Of a stretch of 64,000 nucleotides of DNA, positions 9,742-18,949 are shown piece by piece (position 1 is the stretch's first letter; the number at the start of each line of letters is the position of its first letter). The stretch is from Arachidicoccus rhizosphaerae. GTDB lineage: Bacteria > Bacteroidota > Bacteroidia > Chitinophagales > Chitinophagaceae. The position numbers and the translations under genes are program-made. The notes under the pieces are model-generated. The model was not told where the DNA came from. It did no database searches and saw only the letters and a list, made by a program, of their open reading frames with translations. The stretch spans positions 124,001 through 188,000 of the forward strand of contig NZ_FNQY01000006.1 of the NCBI RefSeq assembly GCF_900107765.1, written 5' to 3'.

Positions 9742-11163
9742 TTAAAAGAGATCCTTCAGACATCTAAGTGCTGCGTGATATCCACACATGCCATGAACCC
9801 CACCTCCGGGAGGAGTAGAAGATGAGCATAAATAAACTCCCTTAGCCGAGGTTCTATAAGGAGATAGGCTAAGTACTGGACGAGTGTATAATTGTCGAAT
9901 GTCCAAAATCCCCCCATTAATATCCCCTCCAACATAATTGGGGTTATAAAGCTCCAGTTGTTGTGCGTTAATGGTATTACGTTGGATTATGGTATTTTTG
10001 AATCCCGGAGCATATCTTTCTATTTGGTTCTCAATTATTTCTGTTTGGTCAATAGTAGATCCGTTTGGAACATGACAGTATGCCCATGCAATATGTTTTC
10101 CTTCTGGGGCGCGTGATTTGTCGTACAGGGTGGGCTGACTCAATAAAACGAAAGGTGTCGTAGGATTGATTCCCCTGGAAGTATTTAATTCACTGGTAGC
10201 TATTTCTTCAAATGTGCTTCCAAGATGAACTGTTCCTGCCTTTTGACAGTCCTGATTTTTAAAAGCGATAGGTTCATTGAGTGCCCAATCCATTTTAAAG
10301 ACCCCCATTCCATAACGGAAATGCTGTAATTGCCGTGTGTATGAAGATGATAAACGAAGATCTTTTAAATTGAGTAATTGTTTCGGCGTGAGATCTAATA
10401 ATATTGCTTTAGATGTGGGTAATTGTTCTATTGATTCAATGAAATTTCCAGTTTCGATTCTGCCTCCTATTGTTTTAAAATACGCTCCTAATGCATTCGC
10501 CATATTTTGCGACCCACCTTTTATTATGGGCCAGCCATATAAATGAGAAGCAGTCATTAACACTAAGCCTATTGCGGAAGAGGCAATATTGGATAAAGGC
10601 TGAATAGAGTGGGCTGCCATGCCGGCCCAAAGTCCTCGTGCTTCATCCGTTTTAAATCGATTTGCCAGAAAAGTTGCCGGCATTATAGCCAGCTTCCCAA
10701 ATTTCGCCATTGAAATTGGCTTTTTCGGGAAATGTAGCGGGCCTAAGGCATCTTCTATGACTTCTGGCCAAATTTCTAATAGCGGGCTTATAAGGGATTT
10801 ATATTTTTTGCCATCTCTGCCTAGAGAGTCTGCTGTTCTATCAATTGAGTGATGAAGTATTGCAGCCTTGCCAGTATCTAACGGGTGAGCCGCATCTATT
10901 TCTGGATATATGAACTGTACTCCAAGTTGATCAAAAGGTATAGTTTTAAAAAAGGGGGAGCTAATAGCCATCGGATGAACTGCTGAACAAATATCATGTT
11001 GATACCCTGGTGCTGTAATTTCAGCAGTTCTCATTCCTCCTCCGACAGTATTTTTACCTTCAATTAATAAGACAGATAGCCCATTCCTTTGTAGCGTAAT
11101 AGCAGCTGCCAAGCCATTTGGCCCCGAACCAATGACAATTGCATCGTAATTTTTATTAGACAT
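9742..11163 (-). CDS. FAD-dependent NAD(P)-type oxidoreductase of the phytoene desaturase-like family
   Basis: A 473-residue flavoprotein. The N-terminus carries a textbook FAD Rossmann motif (IVIGSGPNGLAAA, residues 10-22) followed by LLIEGKNTVGGGMRT, which is the CrtI/PYROXD2-type FAD site. The C-terminus has the second FAD contact (VYLCSSSTPPGGGVHGM). No carotenoid genes are nearby, so a carotenoid role is unlikely; the substrate is unknown. The gene is the last of a four-gene leftward unit; its start lies 3 bases after the stop of the TIGR01777 gene. Codons are much more AT-rich than in the flanking loci. Confidence 0.85.
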   Translation of the reverse strand: MSNKNYDAIVIGSGPNGLAAAITLQRNGLSVLLIEGKNTVGGGMRTAEITAPGYQHDICSAVHPMAISSPFFKTIPFDQLGVQFIYPEIDAAHPLDTGKAAILHHSIDRTADSLGRDGKKYKSLISPLLEIWPEVIEDALGPLHFPKKPISMAKFGKLAIMPATFLANRFKTDEARGLWAGMAAHSIQPLSNIASSAIGLVLMTASHLYGWPIIKGGSQNMANALGAYFKTIGGRIETGNFIESIEQLPTSKAILLDLTPKQLLNLKDLRLSSSYTRQLQHFRYGMGVFKMDWALNEPIAFKNQDCQKAGTVHLGSTFEEIATSELNTSRGINPTTPFVLLSQPTLYDKSRAPEGKHIAWAYCHVPNGSTIDQTEIIENQIERYAPGFKNTIIQRNTINAQQLELYNPNYVGGDINGGILDIRQLYTRPVLSLSPYRTSAKGVYLCSSSTPPGGGVHGMCGYHAALRCLKDLF

Positions 11164-11166
11164 TAT

Positions 11167-12090
11167 TTATTGCTTTGAAGAATGTAGTAAGTTTGAAAGA
11201 GCAGATTGAATATCTGGATATTTGAATTTGAAATTAATGTTTTGTAAATAATCAGAACTGACTCTTCTACCTCTTAATATTAGTTCTGGCTGTGTTCCGT
11301 TGAGGAAAAGACCGATTTTTGCCATAATTGGTGGCGTATTCAAATAATAAGGGTGTTTGATTAGTTTACGTAATGCTTGCATAAATTCCTTATTCTTAAT
11401 TGGGTTAGGTGAAGTGCAATTAATAGCTCCCTGAAAATTATCCTGGTAAATGGCTAACTTGAGAATATTAATAAAATCTTCCTCATGAATCCAGGAGAAG
11501 TACTGTTCTCCACTTCCAATATTTCCACCAAATCCCAATTTTATTAATTTTGAAAAAGGTTGTAACAGACCTATGTCTTTTTGTAAAACAACACCTAATC
11601 TCAGTATAACTCTTTTAGTATTTGGCGTCTGGTGTTTGAAGTATTCTTGTTCCCACTTTCTGCAAACATCAGCAGAAAAACCTTCACCGGGGTTTTCTGC
11701 TTCATTTGTTATAAATTTATCTGAATAGCCAAAAAGGGCAATTGAGCTAGCATTTATCCATACTTTTGGTGGATTCTTTGTTTTTTGAATTCCCTCTGCT
11801 AAAACGTTTGTCGCATCAACTCTTGAAGATAGTATCAGTTTTTTATTTTTAGGAGTGTAGCGGCAGTTAACGGACTTGCCAGTGAGGTTAATAATTGCTT
11901 TTGCTGATTCAAGAACTCTTGCCCAGTCTCCTAAGTTTTTGCTATCCCAATGTATATAATTTATTTTATTTATTATTCGACTTGGGCCTCTAGTCAGTAT
12001 TGTTAGTGATTCACCTTCCTTTTGTAGATATTTAACAATGGTTTGTCCTAGAAATCCAGATCCTCCTGCTATTATTATTTGATTACTCAT
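11167..12090 (-). CDS. TIGR01777-family NAD(P)-binding epimerase-like protein (SDR, YfcH type)
   Basis: A 307-residue atypical short-chain dehydrogenase. The glycine-rich dinucleotide motif IIIAGGSGFLGQTIVKYL is at residues 5-22. Other family marks are INLTGKSVNCRYT, SSRVDATNVLAEGI, and the C-terminal DUF1731-like tail (GRRVSSDYLQNINFKFKYP). No enzymatic reaction is firmly established for the family. Its ATG overlaps the end of the upstream cysteine protein by 8 bases, showing tight coupling within the leftward unit. Confidence 0.88.
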   Translation of the reverse strand: MSNQIIIAGGSGFLGQTIVKYLQKEGESLTILTRGPSRIINKINYIHWDSKNLGDWARVLESAKAIINLTGKSVNCRYTPKNKKLILSSRVDATNVLAEGIQKTKNPPKVWINASSIALFGYSDKFITNEAENPGEGFSADVCRKWEQEYFKHQTPNTKRVILRLGVVLQKDIGLLQPFSKLIKLGFGGNIGSGEQYFSWIHEEDFINILKLAIYQDNFQGAINCTSPNPIKNKEFMQALRKLIKHPYYLNTPPIMAKIGLFLNGTQPELILRGRRVSSDYLQNINFKFKYPDIQSALSNLLHSSKQ

Positions 12091-12337
12091 CGTTGATTAT
12101 ATTAGTTGGATTTTGATTGGAAGTATAATGAATACAACTATCATAAATTGAGAGATATCGATTTATTTTACTACATATCCCATCCTGATGCCTAACAGAG
12201 GCATATCCTGAACTCAGTGTTGTTATGCCATTAAATTGTGACTCCACTAAATGTGGATGATTATTAAAGTACTTACATGTTCGGCATTGTTCTTTAGGAG
12301 TTGCTTTGGATGTCTGTATATATTTTAAAATCTTCAT
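12083..12337 (-). CDS. small cysteine-containing protein of unknown function
   Basis: An 84-residue soluble protein that I do not recognise. It has a CRTCKYF motif near the N-terminus and two later cysteines (DGICSKINRY and YDSCIHY), so four Cys in a CxxC...C...C pattern that could bind zinc or an Fe-S cluster. No signal peptide or membrane helix is seen. The ATG at 12337 is chosen because it follows the exporter stop by 4 bases; an upstream in-frame ATG at 12382 would overlap the exporter by 41 bases. Position between YeiH-like exporter and TIGR01777 protein implies cotranscription. Confidence 0.7.
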   Translation of the reverse strand: MKILKYIQTSKATPKEQCRTCKYFNNHPHLVESQFNGITTLSSGYASVRHQDGICSKINRYLSIYDSCIHYTSNQNPTNIINDE

Positions 12338-12341
12338 CTTA

Positions 12342-13736
12342 TTAATTTGTTGTAATGTTAGTCCAGTAATGACCAAAAACACCTACAGATAATATATAGC
12401 CTAAAATCAGGTTTACGATAACCCCAATTGTAAAGGCAATGAATGGCTTGATTCCTGCTTTTGCTAATTCTTTAAACCTTGTAGTTAATCCAATGCTGAG
12501 AAAGCTAAAAGTAAAAGCCCATGTTCTTAATGAAGTGATAGGTGTTATTAATGCAGGTTTAACCACAGTGTTATATTCCGCCAAAGAATTCCCTTGTACT
12601 ATTAAAGAAGTAAGGATAGATGCGATTAAAAACCCTAGAACGAATTTTGGGAATCTCCACCAGATTTGACCAATTTGAACTTTGGAATTTGTTTCGTTTC
12701 TTTCCCAAATTGTAACAGATATAAGTGCTAAAATAAAAGACCAAATGCCAATCCAAATATCCCGACCTATTACTTTTATTAAAGTATATGCGGCAAGTGC
12801 TTGATCCGTTGTTCCTGTAATTGCCGGATGAGTTGCTGCAAGACCTCCGTATGATTGTGCAGCTGCTAGACCCGCGGCATCTGCAAATTCGGATGTGCCA
12901 ATCCATGCTCCTGCAATACCAGTAGGCAAATTCAATAATCTGGCAATAAACGGGAGGACAAAAATGATAATAATTGCCCACAAAACCACAAGACTGATAG
13001 CGATTGGAGGGTGCTCTTTTTTTGCACGTACAGCACCTGCTACAGCTATTGAAGCGGAAACTCCGCAAACTGCGCCTCCTGTACCAAGTACAGCGGCAAG
13101 TCTTCTGTCAAGCCCTAGTTTTTTTGCAGTAAAGAATATTGTTAGAAAGGTAACGATTGAAACAATTGAAGCTTGCAGTATGGCTATTGGCCCTCCCCAA
13201 ATGATTAAAGTAAACGGTAAAGTTGCTCCTAACAATACTATGCCCAATTTAATATAGAACTCTACCCTGAAACCTGCGTCTAGCCATTTTGGGAGACCTA
13301 TTATATTTGATATGAATAATCCTAATGCTAATGCTAGTAGCGGAGGCTCTAAATTATATTTATTAGCTTGATCCCAACTACCTATAATATAAATAATTAA
13401 AGACAATACGAAAATAAACAGGAATGACTTTAAAAATGCCTTTGGTTTTTGACCAATAAAGGAAGTGACTATTGTGAAAAGTAGTGCTAGTCCGATAAAT
13501 AAAGCAATATATCTTAAGCCATTTTCTGACAGCTGATTTGCAAGATCAGAAGGCGTACTCCATTTACCAGGAGCCACAGCAATCCAGGAGATACTCGAAC
13601 CTGCGATGTAAAAAGCGTAAGCAATAAAAACAATACCTAAACCTAACCAAACTGCCCACCAATCTTCTTTTGATAGTAATTCCTTGAAAAGGGAGGTGTT
13701 GCTCCCTCCCAACGGTTGGATATGACTTGATTCCAT
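12342..13736 (-). CDS. YeiH/UPF0324-family putative sulfate exporter
   Basis: A 464-residue polytopic membrane protein of the YeiH family (Cons_hypoth698), with about ten or more hydrophobic helices. Family segments seen: LALALGLFISNIIGLP, GAVCGVSASIAVAGAVRAKK and SLRTWAFTFSFLSIGLTTRF. Homologues are annotated as putative sulfate exporters from association with sulfur-metabolism genes; the substrate is not proven. The ATG at 13736 is chosen because an upstream in-frame ATG at 13805 lies inside the -7 promoter element. The gene heads the leftward unit and is transcribed from a promoter overlapped by a 23-bp dyad. Confidence 0.85.
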   Translation of the reverse strand: MESSHIQPLGGSNTSLFKELLSKEDWWAVWLGLGIVFIAYAFYIAGSSISWIAVAPGKWSTPSDLANQLSENGLRYIALFIGLALLFTIVTSFIGQKPKAFLKSFLFIFVLSLIIYIIGSWDQANKYNLEPPLLALALGLFISNIIGLPKWLDAGFRVEFYIKLGIVLLGATLPFTLIIWGGPIAILQASIVSIVTFLTIFFTAKKLGLDRRLAAVLGTGGAVCGVSASIAVAGAVRAKKEHPPIAISLVVLWAIIIIFVLPFIARLLNLPTGIAGAWIGTSEFADAAGLAAAQSYGGLAATHPAITGTTDQALAAYTLIKVIGRDIWIGIWSFILALISVTIWERNETNSKVQIGQIWWRFPKFVLGFLIASILTSLIVQGNSLAEYNTVVKPALITPITSLRTWAFTFSFLSIGLTTRFKELAKAGIKPFIAFTIGVIVNLILGYILSVGVFGHYWTNITTN

Positions 13737-13802
13737 AAAATAATAGTAATTTAAATTGAAAAAATGCAAGAAACGATAAAGCGAGTCGATGATGTTGTTA
13801 AG

Positions 13803-13833
13803 CAAATGTATTAATCCATTATTAATCTACCAA
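13803..13833 (-). promoter_or_regulatory. promoter of the leftward unit (TTG-N20-TACATTTG)
   Basis: Read on the minus strand, a -33 TTG (13833-13831), a 20-base spacer and an exact -7 TACATTTG (13810-13803) match the Bacteroidota sigma-ABfr consensus. Transcription should begin near 13796, about 60 bases before the exporter ATG. Confidence 0.75.
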
Positions 13834-13845
13834 AATAGTAGACTA
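13823..13845. promoter_or_regulatory. 23-bp dyad operator candidate over the leftward -33 element
   Basis: The minus strand reads TAGTCTA, a 9-base centre, then TAGATTA; it is an imperfect palindrome. It agrees at 18 of 23 positions with the dyad at 14029-14051 and covers the -33 TTG in the same register, which is the arrangement of a repressor site. Confidence 0.7.
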
Positions 13846-14028
13846 GTAATTTTAATAGAAGGCGGCTTGTTTTTAAATTATTCTCTTTGCTTGAGTTGTT
13901 AGGGGATTATTTGATTTTGAGGAACAAAAAAATATTAGGAAATGAAGATTACAATAAATTTAATATGAATGCTTTAGGGTAGTTTACTAACTTTTGTATG
14001 TAAAAATTTAAAAAAAATAAAAAAATAA

Positions 14029-14051
14029 TAGTCTATAAAATTGGTAGACTA
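14029..14051. promoter_or_regulatory. 23-bp dyad operator candidate over the rightward -33 element
   Basis: TAGTCTA, a 9-base centre, then TAGACTA: the outer 7-base arms are perfect inverted repeats. The -33 TTG at 14041-14043 lies inside it. It is the partner of the site at 13823-13845. Confidence 0.72.
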
Positions 14052-14070
14052 ATAATTTCAATTATTTTTG
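14041..14070 (+). promoter_or_regulatory. promoter of the susC/susD/DoxX-like unit (TTG-N19-TATTTTTG)
   Basis: A -33 TTG (14041-14043), 19-base spacer and exact TAnnTTTG (14063-14070). Transcription is predicted near 14077, giving an unusually long leader of about 310 bases before the susC ATG. Confidence 0.75.
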
Positions 14071-14076
14071 CAATCA

Positions 14077-14388
14077 AGAAATCATAATAAGATGTTGGGT
14101 GGAGTTGTTAGTTTAAATTTTTTAGGATTACAAGCTGGAGGAAAGGTAGCTTGTTGTAGCAGTTTGTAAATATCCAACACGGACCTTTTATCTGTGTCCA
14201 TATTCCAAAATTCTAAATACTTTCAATATGGTATTGCGCTTCTCTTGCCCGTTAGGGCAATAAACTATTCATAAAATTGCCGGAACTGTTGACGCAGTTC
14301 CGGCATGAAAACAATTAAGGCTGTCGCTAAACAAACAATCCCGAGTAATCGAGACTGTGACCTTTTTATATGTTAACAAACAAAATTA
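14077..14388 (+). other. long structured 5' leader of susC
   Basis: No coding region is evident. Two perfect hairpins are visible: TTGCCC-GTTA-GGGCAA at 14245-14260, and an 11-bp stem with a 6-base loop at 14278-14305 (TGCCGGAACTG pairing with CAGTTCCGGCA). Neither is followed by a T-run on the plus strand, so they are not classical terminators. I could not match the leader to a riboswitch class I know. Confidence 0.45.
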
Positions 14389-17300
14389 ATGAAAAATTTT
14401 CTGTTGGGAACATTTTTAACGTTCCTACTTCTTTTCCCTTATTTTATTAAGGCTCAGAATAAAAATGAGCCTCAACTCCATATCAATTCTATATTGAATG
14501 GTAAAATAATTGACCAACGGACAAAATTGCCAATTGAAGGAGCAACAATACAAATTAAGGGTATAACACATAGTGTACTCTCGGATAAAAAAGGGGAGTT
14601 CAGTTTTAAAACTGGCCAAACGCTTCCATATACCTTGATCATATCATATGTAGGTTATGATACGGTAGAGGTAGTTGCAGAAAAATCTCCTTTAGTCGTC
14701 AAATTAAATGAATCTGCTAATCAGTTAAATGATATTGTTGTTGTAGGGTATGGTACACAAAAAAAAATTGCGATTGTCGGGTCTATTGCGACAGTTAAAG
14801 CAGATGAAACTAAGAGTATTCCTGTAGCAAGTTTAGATGCCCAATTGCAAGGAAAGGCGGCTGGGGTACAAATCAATTCTCAATCTGGGACTCCAGGGGA
14901 AGGTGTAAGAATTAGAGTCAGGGGGTCGACCTCTATTAATGCAAGTAATGATCCACTTTACATAGTTGATGGAGTATTTATAAACAGTAACTCATTGGCA
15001 AATGCAGATGCTACTACTGCTAGCGGAAAAGCCGGCCCAATGAATTTAGGGCAAAAGCAAACTTCTGCAATAGCCGACATAAGTCCCTCTGATATTGAAA
15101 GTATTCAAGTATTAAAGGATGCAGAGGCAACCGCAATTTATGGATCACGAGGCGCTAATGGTGTAGTAATAATTACGACGAAGCATTCAAATCGAGAAGG
15201 AAAAGCAAAGGTTGTTGCTAATGTCTCGGAGGGATTTGCAAAGGTGCAAAAAGGTAAGTTATGGGATGTGGCAACGGGGGAAGAATATGCTACTATCGTA
15301 AATGAGACATGGATTAATTCGGGTATTGACAAACCATCATTGTCTCAAACCGAAGAAAATGTTCCATTTCAAAGAGCACCAGATGGATCATGGTATCCGG
15401 GAAATAATACTTATCGTGGAAATCCATCAGATCAACAAAGTTATACACCAATTAGGCTTAATCAAGTTTTTAGAACAGGCTCCTTGCATAGCTATGATTT
15501 AGCTGTACTTGGAGGCTCCAAAATAACTAATTATTACGTAGGAGCGTCTTATAATAAACAAGATGCAACTATTAAGCCCGCAGATTTTAGTAGGATTAGT
15601 TTAAAAGCGAATCTGAAATCAAAAATAAGTGAATCTGTTTCATTAGGATTAAATAATTTATTTTCAAGAACATATAGAAACCAATTGAGAGACGGAAATG
15701 GCCCTGAGGCTGGAATTTTTCAATCTGCACTTCAAACTCCAACATATTTGCCTGTAAGTGATTCTAGCGGGAATCCACTGCGATGGGCAAGTTTTGATAA
15801 TACTGAAGTTCTTGTCAATAACCCTGCGCAATGGACAAGCAGTTTAAGATATATCGGAAATGTTTATTTAGATATTCAGCTACTTCCCAATTTATTGTTT
15901 CATAGTTCGTTTGGAATCGATTATAATAATTATCGTGAATCTGAATATTACAATACCAAAACTTTAATAGGTTCTTCGACCCAAGGGGAAGCAAAAAATA
16001 ATTTAATCCACAATTCTTCTTGGGTTAATGAACAAACGTTGTCATTTAATAACACTTTAGGAGATAAAGGTAATATAAGTTTCCTTATTGGTAATACTCT
16101 TCAAAAGAATCAATGGGATGCAAATTATTTAGCTGGAACAGGATTTCCAAGTGATGCATATAAATTAATATCGTCTGCTTCAAATATTACAGGTGGGCAA
16201 GATGAATCAAAAAACTCTTTAGCTTCCTTTTTTTCAAGGGTGAGTTACAATTATGATAGAAAATATTATTTAGAGGCGACGGCAAGAGCAGATGGTTCTT
16301 CTAAGTTTGGAAGGAATCACAAATGGGGATACTTCCCAGCCATTGGAGCAAGTTGGGTAGTTAAAAATGAGGAGTTTTTGCATGATTTTGATGGAATCTC
16401 TACCTTAAAATTAAGGGCATCTTATGGGATAACTGGTAATTCGAATGGAATAAATGATTATGCTTCGCAGGGGTTGTGGACAGGGAGTGCAAGTTATCCG
16501 AATTCGCCATCTAGTGGCGACTATGCTGGTACTGCTCCTTTGCAATTAGCGAATCCTGATTTGAAATGGGAAAACACTGCTCAATTTAATTTGGGCGTTG
16601 ATATGGGGTTATATAATGACCGTATTAATTTGACTTTAGATCTATATTCGAAGTTAACAAATAATGCACTGTTGAATTTACCAGTTCCATCTTCGACAGG
16701 CTATACATCACAATTGTCAAATGCAGGCAGAATAAGTAATAAAGGTTATGAATTAGGTATTTCAACTATTAATATCAAAACCAAGGATTTTGAATGGACT
16801 ACTAATTTCAATATATCTGGCAATTATAATAAGATTCTTAGATTGGAAACTCCAATTACATTTTATAGTCGTGATTGGTTAATTGATGCAGAAGGCCACC
16901 CTATGTACTCTTTTTGGTTATATAAACAGTTATATGTTGATTCAAAGACAGGAAATGCAGTTTTTCAGACCGCAGATGGAAAAACTTCTTATAGCGACAC
17001 ATATAATCCAAATGTGACTTTGACAAATGATGATAGGGTTATAATGGGGAATGCTATGCCTGATTTTTTTGGAGGAATAACTAATAATATAAATTATAAA
17101 AGATTCGATTTTAATTTGTTTGTTTCATATCAGTATGGAAATGATATAATTAATTACAACCGATTTTTAGGGAATAAGCAAGGACAGGCCCCAACATTTG
17201 CAAATAGATTTATAACTAAAGATCAATTAAATAGATGGACGACTCCAGGTCAAATAACAGATGTTCCAAGGGTGACCAGTGTAGGTAATAATTATTTAGT

Positions 17301-17577
17301 TGAACAAAATAGCAGATTTTTAGAGGACGGATCCTTTATTAGATTGAAATCACTCACCATTGGTTATACATTTCCAGAAAGTGTAACTACTAAAATCAAA
17401 TTAGATAAAGTGAGATTCTATATTCAAGGTACGAATCTTTTGCTTTTGACAAAATATTCTGGACCAGATCCAGAGATAAGTGTAAGTCAGGGATACAACG
17501 GGAATGCACCAGGATTGGATCAAGGAACTCCTCCTCAGCCAAGAAGTATCCAATTTGGATTAAATGTTACTTTTTAA
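14389..17577 (+). CDS. SusC/RagA TonB-linked outer membrane protein
   Basis: A 1062-residue SusC-type transporter. Signal peptide to about residue 23 (FIKAQN), CarboxypepD_reg-like domain at about 35-110, the SusC signature VVVGYGTQKKIAIVGSI, plug domain with PLYIVDGVFIN and YGSRGANGVVIITTK, then the barrel ending in FGLNVTF. There is no STN domain, fitting control by the dyad-operator promoter rather than by an ECF/FecR pair. AT-rich codon use sets it apart from the SusC at 1488. It is the first gene of a unit with susD and two DoxX-like proteins, so the cargo may not be a glycan. Confidence 0.94.
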   Translation: MKNFLLGTFLTFLLLFPYFIKAQNKNEPQLHINSILNGKIIDQRTKLPIEGATIQIKGITHSVLSDKKGEFSFKTGQTLPYTLIISYVGYDTVEVVAEKSPLVVKLNESANQLNDIVVVGYGTQKKIAIVGSIATVKADETKSIPVASLDAQLQGKAAGVQINSQSGTPGEGVRIRVRGSTSINASNDPLYIVDGVFINSNSLANADATTASGKAGPMNLGQKQTSAIADISPSDIESIQVLKDAEATAIYGSRGANGVVIITTKHSNREGKAKVVANVSEGFAKVQKGKLWDVATGEEYATIVNETWINSGIDKPSLSQTEENVPFQRAPDGSWYPGNNTYRGNPSDQQSYTPIRLNQVFRTGSLHSYDLAVLGGSKITNYYVGASYNKQDATIKPADFSRISLKANLKSKISESVSLGLNNLFSRTYRNQLRDGNGPEAGIFQSALQTPTYLPVSDSSGNPLRWASFDNTEVLVNNPAQWTSSLRYIGNVYLDIQLLPNLLFHSSFGIDYNNYRESEYYNTKTLIGSSTQGEAKNNLIHNSSWVNEQTLSFNNTLGDKGNISFLIGNTLQKNQWDANYLAGTGFPSDAYKLISSASNITGGQDESKNSLASFFSRVSYNYDRKYYLEATARADGSSKFGRNHKWGYFPAIGASWVVKNEEFLHDFDGISTLKLRASYGITGNSNGINDYASQGLWTGSASYPNSPSSGDYAGTAPLQLANPDLKWENTAQFNLGVDMGLYNDRINLTLDLYSKLTNNALLNLPVPSSTGYTSQLSNAGRISNKGYELGISTINIKTKDFEWTTNFNISGNYNKILRLETPITFYSRDWLIDAEGHPMYSFWLYKQLYVDSKTGNAVFQTADGKTSYSDTYNPNVTLTNDDRVIMGNAMPDFFGGITNNINYKRFDFNLFVSYQYGNDIINYNRFLGNKQGQAPTFANRFITKDQLNRWTTPGQITDVPRVTSVGNNYLVEQNSRFLEDGSFIRLKSLTIGYTFPESVTTKIKLDKVRFYIQGTNLLLLTKYSGPDPEISVSQGYNGNAPGLDQGTPPQPRSIQFGLNVTF

Positions 17578-17587
17578 ATTATTATAT

Positions 17588-18925
17588 ATGTATTATTCAA
17601 AAAATAAAATTCGTAATTATTTAAGGTTTATTATAGTTTTTACTTTAGCCATTTATACAAGTTCTTGTAATAAATTTTTAGCCATTACTCCTACAAACGC
17701 TGTTTCAGATCAAATTGCTATAACTGATAGTGCTTCAGCCTCAAATGCACTAAGGGGTAATTATAGGACATTAGCTGATGGTTTGTCTAGTTTTTATTTT
17801 GATGTTTTGCTGTCTGGGAATGATATTTTATATACTCAATCATCGGCGTATTCTTTGCAATTTTTATATCACACGCTGACATCAGATAATGATGATTTGG
17901 GAACGATCTGGGCAAATGAATATGCCGTTATTAATCAAGCTAATTTTATATTATCCAAGGTTCCTGATCTTCAGAATATTTCGGATAAATATAAAAGCCA
18001 GATTCTTGGAGAAGCCTATTTTTTAAGAGGAATTGCTTATTTTAATTTGGCCCGAACTTTTGGAAATGTCCAATTATTCCTTAAACCTACGCTCGAAGTT
18101 TCAGATAAGTATGGCGTTTCACAAAGCCCTAAAGATGAGGTTTTGAATCAGGTTTTGAATGACTTGAATGACGCGATTTCATTGTTGCCAGATGTTTTGA
18201 ATCGAAATAGGGCAACTAAAAAATCTGCGATTGCACTCAGATCTAGGCTTTTTCTTTATCTAGATAATTGGGATGCTGCTGAGAAGGATGCTAGCTCTGT
18301 CATAAGTGATTCTTCTAATTATAAGTTGGTCTATCCCTACAGTTTGTTTTATACTTCTTCGGATAATTCTGAAATAATTTTTGAAGCTTCTTATAGCCTT
18401 AATTATCCAAATGGGATGTACAGTGGTTGGAAATCTGGGGGTAATTATAGACCTAATGACTCTATTATTAGTCTTTTAAATGATCCTGAAGTTGGAGGAT
18501 CAAGGAAAAGTTTATTGACAAAATCAGGGAATACAATCTTAGGAAATTTATATCCATCTAGTAATGGAACAGATCCTATCCCATTAATAAGAGTAGCTGA
18601 GTTGTTTCTAATTAGGGCTGAAGCTAGAGCACATTTGGGTAATTATGTTGGTGCTTTTTCAGATTTGAATAAGGTTCGAAGCAGAGCAGATCTTCCTAAT
18701 ATAGCTGTATCTAATAATAGTATAATATATGATTATTTAGAAAAAGAGGGCAGAGTTGAATTTGCATTAGAGCCATATAGATGGTTCAATCTAGTTAGAA
18801 CAGGAAGAGCTGCATCTGTCTTGAATGTTTCCGAAGCATTCCGTTATTTATTCCCTATTCCTACTTCTGAAATACAGGCTGATAAATCCCTGATTCAGAA
18901 TCCAGGATATTCGAGTTCTAATTAA
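17588..18925 (+). CDS. SusD/RagB-family outer membrane lipoprotein
   Basis: A 445-residue SusD-type substrate-binding lipoprotein. The lipobox Cys lies in YTSSCNKFLAI. SusD features: YFLRGIAYFNLARTFGNVQLF, repeated helical hairpins, IRVAELFLIRAEARAHLG, and the closing FPIPTSEIQAD...NPGY typical of the family. The ATG at 17588, 10 bases after the susC stop, is chosen over the ATG at 17564, which would overlap susC and precede the signal peptide with extra hydrophobic residues. It acts with the SusC upstream. Confidence 0.93.
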   Translation: MYYSKNKIRNYLRFIIVFTLAIYTSSCNKFLAITPTNAVSDQIAITDSASASNALRGNYRTLADGLSSFYFDVLLSGNDILYTQSSAYSLQFLYHTLTSDNDDLGTIWANEYAVINQANFILSKVPDLQNISDKYKSQILGEAYFLRGIAYFNLARTFGNVQLFLKPTLEVSDKYGVSQSPKDEVLNQVLNDLNDAISLLPDVLNRNRATKKSAIALRSRLFLYLDNWDAAEKDASSVISDSSNYKLVYPYSLFYTSSDNSEIIFEASYSLNYPNGMYSGWKSGGNYRPNDSIISLLNDPEVGGSRKSLLTKSGNTILGNLYPSSNGTDPIPLIRVAELFLIRAEARAHLGNYVGAFSDLNKVRSRADLPNIAVSNNSIIYDYLEKEGRVEFALEPYRWFNLVRTGRAASVLNVSEAFRYLFPIPTSEIQADKSLIQNPGYSSSN

Positions 18926-18949
18926 TTTTTTTAAGATAAATTGACTTTT

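Noticed and set aside
12571-13257. Open frames on both strands inside the YeiH-like gene
   Set aside because: They lie wholly within a clear membrane-protein gene, have odd compositions (Ser/Arg/Cys or Ala/Pro rich) and no recognisable domain.
13737-13805. Upstream ATG start for the YeiH-like exporter
   Set aside because: It lies inside the -7 promoter element, so it cannot be on the transcript; the ATG at 13736 is used.
14077-14388. A known riboswitch (SAM-II, cobalamin or TPP) in the susC leader
   Set aside because: I could not find the conserved core sequences of these classes; only generic hairpins are visible.
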